Source: an uncultured Prevotella sp. (GTDB lineage Bacteria; Bacteroidota; Bacteroidia; Bacteroidales; Bacteroidaceae). From it: a DNA stretch of 64,000 nt. Below are positions 55,201 through 63,288 of the stretch, piece after piece. A model generated the notes under the pieces. It was not told where the DNA came from. It searched no databases and worked only from the letters and a program-made list of their open reading frames with translations. The DNA is taken from contig CAAGPV010000038.1 in the NCBI GenBank assembly GCA_900771975.1, positions 62,001-126,000 of the forward strand, given 5' to 3'. How positions within the stretch are numbered: position 1 is the stretch's first letter; each line of letters opens with the position of its first letter. Position numbers and translations under genes: made by a program.

Positions 55201-57559
55201 CCGTGCCGAAGAGGAACGCAACATAATGGAGGCTGCCCGCAAGCGAGCCGAGGAAGAGGAAGCCAAGCGTAAGCAGCACCTGGAGGAACTTTCCTTGCTC
55301 ACGTCGGAGGAGATAGACAGACGCTATGCGGATGCCATAGACAAGGGTGACGATGCTACGGCAAGAGAGATGCTTGACGAGGCTGCTCGCCGCAAGGGCT
55401 ATGGCGACACGGGCAGTGAGTACCAAGGTGTGGGTGCATGGGTAGCTCCGTTGAACCCCGGCTATGAGAGTGACGAGGCACGCCGCGCCGACGTGGAGGA
55501 CAACGCTCCCGACGTGAACTTGGAGGACATGGCCTTGGGATATAACCTGCAACCTGATGACTACTTTATTCATCCAGAACTATATTCACTGAATACGCCT
55601 CACGGTCTGGAATCAACTCGTGCCATACAGAGTGCGCTCGAAGCGTTGAAGCGTGGCGAGAAGGATGTGAAGGTGAAAGTGTATCGTGCTGTGCCGACTT
55701 TGGTAAAGGAGGGCAAGTTGCGTAATGGCGACTGGGTGACTCCTTCGAAGAAGTATGCTGAGATGCATGGTAACAACCGCTTGGAGGGCAAGTACCGCAT
55801 AATAGAGGACGAGGTGCTGGCCAAAGACCTTTGGTGGGACGGCAACGATGCCAACGAGTGGGGCTATGACAACGGCAATGAATACAAGTACAAGAACGCC
55901 AAGAACAACAGAAAACTGAATGACTTGGTGACACGCGATGACAAGGGGAATGTGATTCTTCCATCGAAGCGTTTCAACCAGCGCAAGGCTGACGAGCGTT
56001 ATCAGAGAGGCGTGGATGGCGTGAAGCCTTCCAAGGCTGAGGTGGTGTTGCGTGATGCTGTGATTGACCGATTGCGTGAGAGTGGCATAGAGGTGCTGGG
56101 CGCTGAGGGACAGAAGGTGCTGGATATGGCGAATGGAAAGGATGTTCGACTGGAAGCTAAAAGAAAAAGAGCACTTGAAACCGCCTCGCTTGGAGCAAAT
56201 CCAAGGTCATTAACTGCCATTTCAAGTGCTGACGGTGTAAAGGTACTGAAAAATCTTGATAACCTTGTCAAGAATTTGGAAAACTCTCCAACTCAGCCAA
56301 AAACTTTTATAGGAGAAATGGCTGAGGCACTTGGCATAGATATGAAAGACAAGTCCAGCAAGTATGCAACGTTTGAGTGCAAGAATGGGAATATTGTTAC
56401 CATCCGTGTCAGCGACCATAACGCAACTGCATCAAACCTTGACACCAATGGTCAATCTGATGCAATTAGTGTAGTTATCACCAACAAGGACAACAAGGGG
56501 GTTGTCAATGATGGTGATGCCCATATCGTAGAGTTCTATTATAATGCTATCAAGTTGCGTAAGGCTGAAGGGAAACCGTTGGCAGACATAGCTAATTCTA
56601 TCAAACAAGCACTGTACAGTGGCGAGTTTAAGGACACAACAGGGTTAGCGGAAAAACAAGAGGTGAATGCCAACTATGTTCGTGAGCAGCGTGTTTATCA
56701 CGGCAGCGGTGCTGACTTTGATCATTTTGACCACTCGCATATGGGCGAGGGTGAGGGCGCTCAGGCATACGGTTGGGGTACTTATGTGACGGAGGTGAAA
56801 GGCATTGGAAGGACGTATGCCGAACAGAATCCTCGATTTATTGAGTCAAGTGATTATGACAGAGAAAACGCAAATGAGGAAATCGCAAGTAAAACTCTTG
56901 CAAGATTTGGCAATATTGATTGCGAGTTTGGAGTAATATACGATGGGGCTGGCAGTTTTGAGGACTTTGATATTCCACGGGACAAAAATGTGCTTGAACA
57001 ATTTAAGGATTACTTTAAGAGTCATGAGGAAGATTTTCAGTCAGTTTACGATATAGATGATTTCGATTTGAATGACGAAGATGATCGTGAGCAGTTTGCG
57101 CAGGATGTTGAAAGGTCTATGATTAATTACGCTGAAAATATAGCACATGATTACGATCAATATTGGAAAGTTATTGAACAAAGGATACTTTACACCGTAG
57201 AAATCCCTGACGACAACGGCGAGAACTATTTGGATTGGAATGCACCTTTGAAAGACGAGCAGAAAAACAAGATAGAAAAAGCTTTGAAGAAGTTGAAGAC
57301 GGACTTCGCTGATTTTGAAAGACGAGGCTTTTCTTTGGATGGGCCGTTTAATGATAATGCCTATTTTTATCTAAACTATGCTTTAAGAGAATCAAAGAAG
57401 TGGCAAGATGTTAATGCCCATCGTGCTATTAGCAAGTTCCTTTCTTCGCTTGGCTTCGTGGGCATAAAATATCCAGCAGAATATCGCAGTGGTGGCCGTA
57501 AGGATGGTGCCAAGAATTACGTTATCTTCAACGAGAAGGATGCTAAGATAACTGGATAA
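52295..57559 (+). CDS. Giant polyvalent protein, N-terminal fragment
   Basis: 1754 residues of a multidomain protein like the polyvalent proteins of phages and conjugative elements. Approximate order: low-complexity Arg/Gly/Glu start (30-120); PBECR-like nuclease (165-275; NIFEKNWNTHKFPFDES, HWVAIKL, GWYTLD); linker helices; inorganic-pyrophosphatase-like domain (525-675; GYILGKIGVDGDHIDMFI, VDQVNPKTGEFDEHKVMYGY); second PBECR-like nuclease (730-838; NPDVVLEEKD, YLFVKTFQ); Lys/Glu coiled coil (970-1035); ADP-ribosyltransferase-like domain (1080-1205; R1130, S1150 and E1188 in R-S-E positions); an LPD-like segment (1340-1440); and an ART-PolyVal-like domain (1467-1754; YHGSGADFDHFD, GAQAYGWGTYV, GAKNYVIFNEKD). 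The frame opens just after a TAG at 52265, with no promoter or clear ribosome site. It ends at an out-of-frame stop caused by an 8-bp duplication. Domain names are by eye. Confidence 0.8.
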   Translation: MQSVFNSMYDLIQGRREADIFSQGNVDNRPRTLAEAIKEVLKIDYNGKTGSNIVGVGSETGIERRRGGTGDVERGGRGTEGERAADGKGRAKGHAGEEGVAEKRKAQHPSSVASKDNQGNPLNADGTLKLEKVKSVDDLTDEDFSKPTRNVELPAIPKNVDDAIGANGKPIIIKKNIFEKNWNTHKFPFDESRSILKAALYGTDLVGRTQPTKKPLHWVAIKLDEKSPIVVLEVNENKDNVEIVGWYTLDERNLERIKRQAEKNGGELVMLFPKDKVESLSTPLDGLSSESKVTAKAPKKQGKGKKKVEPGQQVDYYSAFAEQYGLDAKKETVANASAKAKEVKGLSHKLKDRYPTSLYLLERDISDMEEMVANGEVSPKRVERVRSEIKRLNGLLADYERLATPEERSWRDMKAEHPDEIVVVDNGNGLLVVCQEDVKATNKAIGLKLDAPVTENLIVTTNEEQGMPFTTMRVTLEDLQRLSDKGVKYVVLDKNGNQEKEKRFSERLQNAIAETETEPTEAQKKAGNYKKGHLSFGGYDFTVETPKGVTRSGKDEQGKPWSVTMHDTYGYILGKIGVDGDHIDMFINDDADLDTFDGNVVVIDQVNPKTGEFDEHKVMYGYPDEVAATEAYLANYSPGWKGLGKVTSVPKATFDKWLESSDRKTKPFREYAMVKKETEGNKPSEASLSLSTPLTDEEVVAITDAMKANATVAPTVEINDANWKESVDTPVGSVKMGENQKAKLFAKGRELQYGMLLETLSNPDVVLEEKDKEQNMFHERPSSYLFVKTFQKEDGSKFVHFESVTVSQEGMEVSISSHIIRENQLKNKLKSDRLLYKATALDAPANTSAEQPIVGGSLSSTGKDTENVSEKQENGGENAGKVRLQKDEGYSEFAEKHGVSADDVRRYAEGMATGNLALANQAIAEIRRSKRIEHRGTKLSEFAKLFAPLKNELYERFGDMDELQQEYVRRAEEERNIMEAARKRAEEEEAKRKQHLEELSLLTSEEIDRRYADAIDKGDDATAREMLDEAARRKGYGDTGSEYQGVGAWVAPLNPGYESDEARRADVEDNAPDVNLEDMALGYNLQPDDYFIHPELYSLNTPHGLESTRAIQSALEALKRGEKDVKVKVYRAVPTLVKEGKLRNGDWVTPSKKYAEMHGNNRLEGKYRIIEDEVLAKDLWWDGNDANEWGYDNGNEYKYKNAKNNRKLNDLVTRDDKGNVILPSKRFNQRKADERYQRGVDGVKPSKAEVVLRDAVIDRLRESGIEVLGAEGQKVLDMANGKDVRLEAKRKRALETASLGANPRSLTAISSADGVKVLKNLDNLVKNLENSPTQPKTFIGEMAEALGIDMKDKSSKYATFECKNGNIVTIRVSDHNATASNLDTNGQSDAISVVITNKDNKGVVNDGDAHIVEFYYNAIKLRKAEGKPLADIANSIKQALYSGEFKDTTGLAEKQEVNANYVREQRVYHGSGADFDHFDHSHMGEGEGAQAYGWGTYVTEVKGIGRTYAEQNPRFIESSDYDRENANEEIASKTLARFGNIDCEFGVIYDGAGSFEDFDIPRDKNVLEQFKDYFKSHEEDFQSVYDIDDFDLNDEDDREQFAQDVERSMINYAENIAHDYDQYWKVIEQRILYTVEIPDDNGENYLDWNAPLKDEQKNKIEKALKKLKTDFADFERRGFSLDGPFNDNAYFYLNYALRESKKWQDVNAHRAISKFLSSLGFVGIKYPAEYRSGGRKDGAKNYVIFNEKDAKITG

Positions 57560-57563
57560 CTGA
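57548..57563 (+). repeat. 8-bp tandem duplication that breaks the giant gene
   Basis: ATAACTGG is followed directly by ATAACTGA. Removing any 8 bp of this pair gives ...AAG ATA ACT GAC CAT GTG CGT..., joining DAKIT to DHVRFFKTKNGEAYG without a stop. Confidence 0.8.
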
Positions 57564-57567
57564 CCAT

Positions 57568-60500
57568 GTGCGTTTCTTCAAAACAAAGAATGGCGAGGCA
57601 TACGGCTTTACTGTTGGTGGAAAGATTTATATTGACCCGAGGATAGCCAACACGGAGACGCCGATACATGAGTATGGCCATTTGTGGGCGAGCGCGTTGA
57701 GAAGCGGCAACCCTAAAGAATGGGAGAACGTGGTGGGCTTGATGAAGGGCACGCCAGTATGGGACGAGGTGAAGAAACGCTATCCGGAACTGGAAACGGA
57801 TGACGAGATTGCTGACGAGGTGATAGCTACGTATTCGGGCCGTCGTGGTGCTGAACGTTTGAGAAGTGAGGCTGGTAAGATTGCTGGCAGCATGGATGAG
57901 CTGGATGCGGTGAAGGCTCTGAGTGCTTTGCAGCGTGTGAAGGAGGCTTTGAAGAGGTTCTGGAAAGGCGTGTGCGACTTCCTGCATATTCACTTCACGA
58001 GTGCAGAGGAAGTGGCTGACAGAGTGATGAAGGACTTGCTGGACGGTGTGGATCCAAGGAAGTTTATGAAGGAATCAAAAACTTCTAAAGTAAAAGAGGC
58101 AGAGAAAACCATGTTTGGTATGCACAATATCAGTCTTGACAAGCTACGCAAGGCTATCAAGCAAGGTGGCTTTGCCGCTCCTTCCATGGGTGTGATTGAC
58201 TCCAAGAACGGAATCTACTCTGGTTATGGTGAGATTACCTTGATACCTAAGGCAGAAAAGATAGCCAAGAGAACAGGTAAGAATATCGGAACTTATGCTG
58301 CCGATGCCTGGACTCCAATTTATCCACCTGTGGAGAAAACGTTTGGTGGCAATGGTGATGATGTGGCTTACAAAGACATCGAATCCGTTCCAAAGGAAAT
58401 GCAAAGTATTACCCGAAATGCTGTAAATGGCTTTATGGATGGGCGTGATGCAAATAATTTGGCTTATCTTTACTTGCACGAAAAAGGCAAAGCTCCAGAA
58501 CTGGTGCATGTGAAAGGTAAATATCCAAAAGAACTGCATGATGAGGTGAAAAGTATCTTGGGGAAATCAAATGGCATCTATAACACTACAGATGAGCAAA
58601 AGGAGAAACTTCTTGGTTTGTTTATTCGTGAGGTTTATGATGGCAACAAGGAGGAGTTTGATAATGACATTGAGAATATTATCAAGAAGGCTGAGGAGTT
58701 TATCAAGAAAAGACCAAACTCTAATCTTGCAAAGAATAAGCAGTTGGATGTTGATTGGATGAAAGAGCATGGATATGATTATGGTGCTTTGTCTCGTTTC
58801 GTGGATGGCATACTACGTGATGCGGAAAACTCAGGCAAGGTTGACGAAAATGCAACGATGAACGCTGCGCAACTCTATATAAGCAAGAATGGCTTGAGAA
58901 ATGATTTCGTCTTATGGAAAGAAAAGCTCAATGACCGCTATCATGTGAAAGAGATGATATTTGCTGGCTATAAGCCTGATGGCACACGTAAGTATCTGCC
59001 TAATACCGTGGAGAATGCCGTGAAGGTGATGAAGGCAGATGGAAAGAATGCCTCTGTAGGCTCTGCTTCATTCAGCCATTTTGTTGCCTCCATACTGAAA
59101 CCTATGGAAACTCTTGAACAAATTCGCAAGAAGAAGGGCAATTTGACTGGTAACTATGAGAATGTAGAAAAGTTCCAAGAGAAATGGCAACCTGTATATG
59201 ATGAGTTGGCAGATAAGATGCAGCCAGATGCAGGACCATTTGAAAGCTATGGTATGGATAGATTGGAGGAGGCTGCTTCACAAAAGAATCCAAAGAAATA
59301 TGCCAAGGATGAGTATGGGGTGGATTTGACAGATGAGGACATTAGAAAATTAAATGAACTGATTGCTGCTGTCAAGAACGAGAAACCATCCATTTACTTC
59401 GAGACAAAGTTTATGCGCCCTTATGGTCTTGATGAGTTTGAAAAGGCCATTGTGCCAAAGGACACTCCTAAAGATGTGGTGGATGCCTTGAAGAAGGTAG
59501 GCATTGACGTGCATACCTATGAGGGGAAGGAAGATCGTGAGAAGGTTACTATGGATGCCGTCAATAATAGCGAGGGCATTCGCTTCCATCGAGTAACAGA
59601 TTCTGATGAACTTGACAGACTGAATAAGGAGAAGACTTTCCGAATGTACAGTGGTATGCAAGAAGTGGACGGTAAACTGTATTCTCCTATGGCAGCTATC
59701 ATTGATGGCAAACGTACCGATGCAACAGATATTGGTGTGTGGATGGGAGCAGACGAAAGACCTGACCTTGTGAAAAATGGCAAGTTTCAACTTGTGAAGA
59801 CAGACAAAAAACCAGGAGCAGGAGAAGGACCAGTACCAGCTGCTTATAATCCTTATATGCACACTTCTACCTCTATGATGAACGACCAGTTTACAGGTGC
59901 TTATGCCAGAGGAAATATCAAGGTTGTGGAATGGGAGATTCCTGAGAGCGAACTGACCAGTGGCTATCATGCTGAGGGCGCAAAGAACTCGGTAGGATTG
60001 GTATCTTGGCATTCTGGCTCGGTGAACAGCTTGCTGCCAAAGGATCGCCAGCGTAGTGTAATGCTTTCTCGTTGGAGAAAAGCAGTGAGAGTAGTGCCCG
60101 ATTCTGAGGTGGCAGAGAGTATCGCTAAGCAGTTGAAGGGAACGGACTTGGCTATTCCTTGGAATGTGGTTACCCCAAACCAGTTGGAAGAGTTGGCTAA
60201 ACTTGGTGTGCCTATCACTACCAAGGAAGTTGGGAATCAGACCGATGAGGTCAAAGCTAAGTTCTTGACCCAGAAGGAAGAACTTGAAAAAAAGTACCCA
60301 CAAGCAAAGTTTGTTGATGTGCAAATGACCAAAGACGCTTACAAGAAATGGGGCAATAAGGCTAATGTGAAACATAGACTTGGCGAGAAGGGGGCAGAGG
60401 AATTTCATTCTATTATTGACCAAATGTTTGACGACCCTAACTTTGACAAGTCTCAGCATAATCGTGAAAGGTATGATTTGTGCAAGACTCCGACATGGAT

Positions 60501-63288
60501 GCAAGGAATAGGCATAAAGGGAGAAAATTTCTCTTTGTCTTTCAAGAACATCAAGGAGCATAGGGGAAAGGATTCAGACCATGACTTAACGAAAGAGGAA
60601 TGGCATGAACTTCCAAATGCTTTAAAGAACCCGTTTGCCATTACTCGTTATCAAGGAGCAGAAGACAGATTTCGCCTTTATGTGAATATCAATCATGATG
60701 GGAAACCTATTGCTGTAGGCGTTGATGTGAAACGTGTGAACCAAGGGAAGAATAAGCCACAACTTGATGTGAATAGCATCAAGACTGTGTTTGCTCACCA
60801 TGGCGAAATAGGTGGTTCGGAAGTTTTGGTCACGTACGATAAAGAAATAACTCCAGAACAACAGGAACTTCTGCGTGGACTCAATTTCCACGAATATCCT
60901 ACTATTCAGGAGTTATCAGATGCAAAGATATCTGAAAAATCTGACAGTTCCAAGGTTTCAGACGAAAATGTTGCGGATGATGGTATAAAGTTGTCGCTTG
61001 GAGACGGTGGTAGCCGTGAGCGTAAGCTGATGGACGAAGCGAAGGAGGTAGAACGTGTGAAGGCTACTGGTGAGAGTCTTGGCGGAGCGGAAGTGCATGT
61101 GTACACATCTTTTGTAGAAGTTCCGGAAGAATACAAGAAAGAGGTGAAGAAAGGAGCGAGGGGATGGTATGACCCAGAGACTCACACGGTGCATGTGTAT
61201 CTACCTAACTGCGCAAGTGGTGATGAGGCTCAACGGACGGTGTTCCATGAGAAGATAGGGCATGAAGGCATTGAAGTGCTATTTGGCGGTGAAGAAGGTG
61301 TGAAGGATTTTGCGAAGTTTGTATTTTCTTCATCTGGAAAGGAAATCCGTGAGAAAGTTATGGAGATAGCTGACCAGTATGATCCAGAATGGAAGCATCC
61401 AGACCGTACAAATGTTGGAACCCAGGAGTATATAGCGAAATTGGCCGAGAATGGTCCACAGACCGCTGAGGAGTTTTCTTTGTGGAGAAAAATAAAACAT
61501 TATCTGATAAAGGCGATGAAGAAGCTTGGGCTAACCATCCGTGGGTTGATGAACGACAAGGACTTGCGGTATTATTTGTTGAGGGCACAGCAGTCTCTGC
61601 ATGTTTGGGACAAGATGCCGGAAGCGAAGAAGCGGGCGATGGCCAAGCAGGCAAGCGAGACCGAGATGAAGGAATCGCTTAGTAACCGCCCGAGGAAACG
61701 GAAAAACGAGACTACTGCGCAGTATATAGAGCGTTTGCGCCAATGGGAGAAGTGGAAGATAGCCCTTGATAAGGCATCTGTAGCCAACGATCCTTTGCCA
61801 GAAGAGGAAACATATCATGACAAATGGGATAAACAGTACAGGACTGACATGGAAGCATGGCGGAAGGCTAACGGTATAGCAGAAGGAGCAGAGGGGCCTT
61901 CGGAAGCCCCAAAGAGAGCAGAAGGCGAGAGTCCGCAGGAGTATGCGTTGCGTGTGGCAGACCATGAGCGAGAGATGGATCTATGGCAGGGTGCACCTGA
62001 CTATTTCTCTTACCTTAAAAAAGCGCAGGAAGACTATCGTAAAGCTTACGAGGCATGGAAGGAGCGTTATGATATTGACGAGATGGAGAACGTTGACTTG
62101 CAGTTGTATGGAGGCGAGACTCCAACCGAAGGTCCAGCAGACGAAGATGCATATCAGGAGCAGGAGGAGATAGAGCATAATGTGAATAGCGAATTTGAGA
62201 AGGAGATGGGTGCAGCCTGTGGCATTGATATGAGTGCTGAAGGAGCTCGGCAGAAGGCCATCATTGCCGTGATAGATCGCAGGAAAAATCTTGAAGGAGC
62301 AAGTGCAGAGGATGCTATATTCATAGGCGAGTTATGCAAGGAAATAGATGCATTGGAAAAAGAACTTGGTCTTGGAAAGGGAGAACTCCGTAACGAGCTT
62401 ATACATATTATAGAGCAGCCACTGCAACAGCAGGAAGCCGATGCAGAGTTGGAACGTTGGGTAGACCTTTTGAACAGTATGCGTGTCTTTCACGATGCAC
62501 ATAGCAAGGTGACGGTAGAAGGCGTAAAAGCGGTGCGTGCTGAGCTTCAAGAACTGGCGAATGTAGCCTTAAAGTATGGAGCGAATCCAAAGGAGGTGAT
62601 GGACAATGCAATCGGCACGACAATAGCAGGCATGAAGCAAGGAGTAGCCGAGTTGTTTGCGAAAGCCAAGACAGGAGAGTTTGCCGGGAAACCAGCAAGC
62701 ATCGGTCGGTTGAGCGCAGACGGCAAGGCGTACTTGGAGAAATTGTCAGGATTGAAGTTCAAGGATTTCGTGGACTTTGTTCTCAATCCATCAGACTTGA
62801 ACCATATCCGTTCAGACCATTATGGCGAGAATGAAAAGGACAAAGGCAACAATGTGCCACTTACGGATGAAGATATTCAGAATATGGTGGACGTGTTGAA
62901 CCAGCCAGACGGCATACTCTATGGCGTGGACAAGAAAGACGGTCGCATGCTATTCTTCTTGAAAGACGCGGGTAACGGATTGTATAATCTGGCGGAGGTT
63001 TGCAGTACAAAAAAGGGGAACCTCACAGCAAAGAGTTTCTTTAAATCAAAAAAGAAAGGTATCAACCAGCGAGTTATGGAGATAAAAGACTCCCTACTCC
63101 CTACGTCCGTAACGTACTCTGGTGAATTCCTTTCTTCGGATGCAAAGATACCGACATTATTCGAGATTAACGAAAGTTCGGCGCAGTTTAAATTTTCCGT
63201 GGCAAGCTCCAGAGGTGCTAACCAAAGATGGTGCATACACGATACAGGAAGAACGGGATGTCCGCAATGCCATGCAGCTGTGCTCTGA
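57568..63288 (+). CDS. Giant polyvalent protein, C-terminal fragment (IS-truncated)
   Basis: 1906 residues from a GTG; probably not a separate gene but the continuation of the preceding fragment. Approximate order: zinc metallopeptidase (1-90; HEYGH at 34-38 after GGKIYIDP); large LPD-like domain (183-660; MHNISLDKLRKAIKQGGFA, PSMGVIDS); a domain at about 669-885 (IRFHRVTDSDELDRL, SGYHAEGAKNSVGLVSWHSG); MuF-C-like domain (980-1075; GIGIKGENFSLSFKN, AITRYQGAEDRFRLYV); second metallopeptidase (1170-1280; HEKIGHEG at 1227-1234); coiled-coil Glu/Arg/Trp-rich repeats (1350-1540); and a PBECR3-like nuclease (1730-1862; NPSDLNHIRSDHYGENEKDK, FFLKDAGNGLYNLAEV). From about residue 1875 the reading frame enters the insertion sequence, so the last about 30 residues are foreign and the native C-terminus is lost. 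Confidence 0.8.
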   Translation: MRFFKTKNGEAYGFTVGGKIYIDPRIANTETPIHEYGHLWASALRSGNPKEWENVVGLMKGTPVWDEVKKRYPELETDDEIADEVIATYSGRRGAERLRSEAGKIAGSMDELDAVKALSALQRVKEALKRFWKGVCDFLHIHFTSAEEVADRVMKDLLDGVDPRKFMKESKTSKVKEAEKTMFGMHNISLDKLRKAIKQGGFAAPSMGVIDSKNGIYSGYGEITLIPKAEKIAKRTGKNIGTYAADAWTPIYPPVEKTFGGNGDDVAYKDIESVPKEMQSITRNAVNGFMDGRDANNLAYLYLHEKGKAPELVHVKGKYPKELHDEVKSILGKSNGIYNTTDEQKEKLLGLFIREVYDGNKEEFDNDIENIIKKAEEFIKKRPNSNLAKNKQLDVDWMKEHGYDYGALSRFVDGILRDAENSGKVDENATMNAAQLYISKNGLRNDFVLWKEKLNDRYHVKEMIFAGYKPDGTRKYLPNTVENAVKVMKADGKNASVGSASFSHFVASILKPMETLEQIRKKKGNLTGNYENVEKFQEKWQPVYDELADKMQPDAGPFESYGMDRLEEAASQKNPKKYAKDEYGVDLTDEDIRKLNELIAAVKNEKPSIYFETKFMRPYGLDEFEKAIVPKDTPKDVVDALKKVGIDVHTYEGKEDREKVTMDAVNNSEGIRFHRVTDSDELDRLNKEKTFRMYSGMQEVDGKLYSPMAAIIDGKRTDATDIGVWMGADERPDLVKNGKFQLVKTDKKPGAGEGPVPAAYNPYMHTSTSMMNDQFTGAYARGNIKVVEWEIPESELTSGYHAEGAKNSVGLVSWHSGSVNSLLPKDRQRSVMLSRWRKAVRVVPDSEVAESIAKQLKGTDLAIPWNVVTPNQLEELAKLGVPITTKEVGNQTDEVKAKFLTQKEELEKKYPQAKFVDVQMTKDAYKKWGNKANVKHRLGEKGAEEFHSIIDQMFDDPNFDKSQHNRERYDLCKTPTWMQGIGIKGENFSLSFKNIKEHRGKDSDHDLTKEEWHELPNALKNPFAITRYQGAEDRFRLYVNINHDGKPIAVGVDVKRVNQGKNKPQLDVNSIKTVFAHHGEIGGSEVLVTYDKEITPEQQELLRGLNFHEYPTIQELSDAKISEKSDSSKVSDENVADDGIKLSLGDGGSRERKLMDEAKEVERVKATGESLGGAEVHVYTSFVEVPEEYKKEVKKGARGWYDPETHTVHVYLPNCASGDEAQRTVFHEKIGHEGIEVLFGGEEGVKDFAKFVFSSSGKEIREKVMEIADQYDPEWKHPDRTNVGTQEYIAKLAENGPQTAEEFSLWRKIKHYLIKAMKKLGLTIRGLMNDKDLRYYLLRAQQSLHVWDKMPEAKKRAMAKQASETEMKESLSNRPRKRKNETTAQYIERLRQWEKWKIALDKASVANDPLPEEETYHDKWDKQYRTDMEAWRKANGIAEGAEGPSEAPKRAEGESPQEYALRVADHEREMDLWQGAPDYFSYLKKAQEDYRKAYEAWKERYDIDEMENVDLQLYGGETPTEGPADEDAYQEQEEIEHNVNSEFEKEMGAACGIDMSAEGARQKAIIAVIDRRKNLEGASAEDAIFIGELCKEIDALEKELGLGKGELRNELIHIIEQPLQQQEADAELERWVDLLNSMRVFHDAHSKVTVEGVKAVRAELQELANVALKYGANPKEVMDNAIGTTIAGMKQGVAELFAKAKTGEFAGKPASIGRLSADGKAYLEKLSGLKFKDFVDFVLNPSDLNHIRSDHYGENEKDKGNNVPLTDEDIQNMVDVLNQPDGILYGVDKKDGRMLFFLKDAGNGLYNLAEVCSTKKGNLTAKSFFKSKKKGINQRVMEIKDSLLPTSVTYSGEFLSSDAKIPTLFEINESSAQFKFSVASSRGANQRWCIHDTGRTGCPQCHAAVL

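Noticed and set aside
59350..60561. 403-codon minus-strand frame inside the giant gene
   Set aside because: It is Leu/Ser/His-rich with no signal, domain or start context, and lies antisense to recognisable polyvalent domains.
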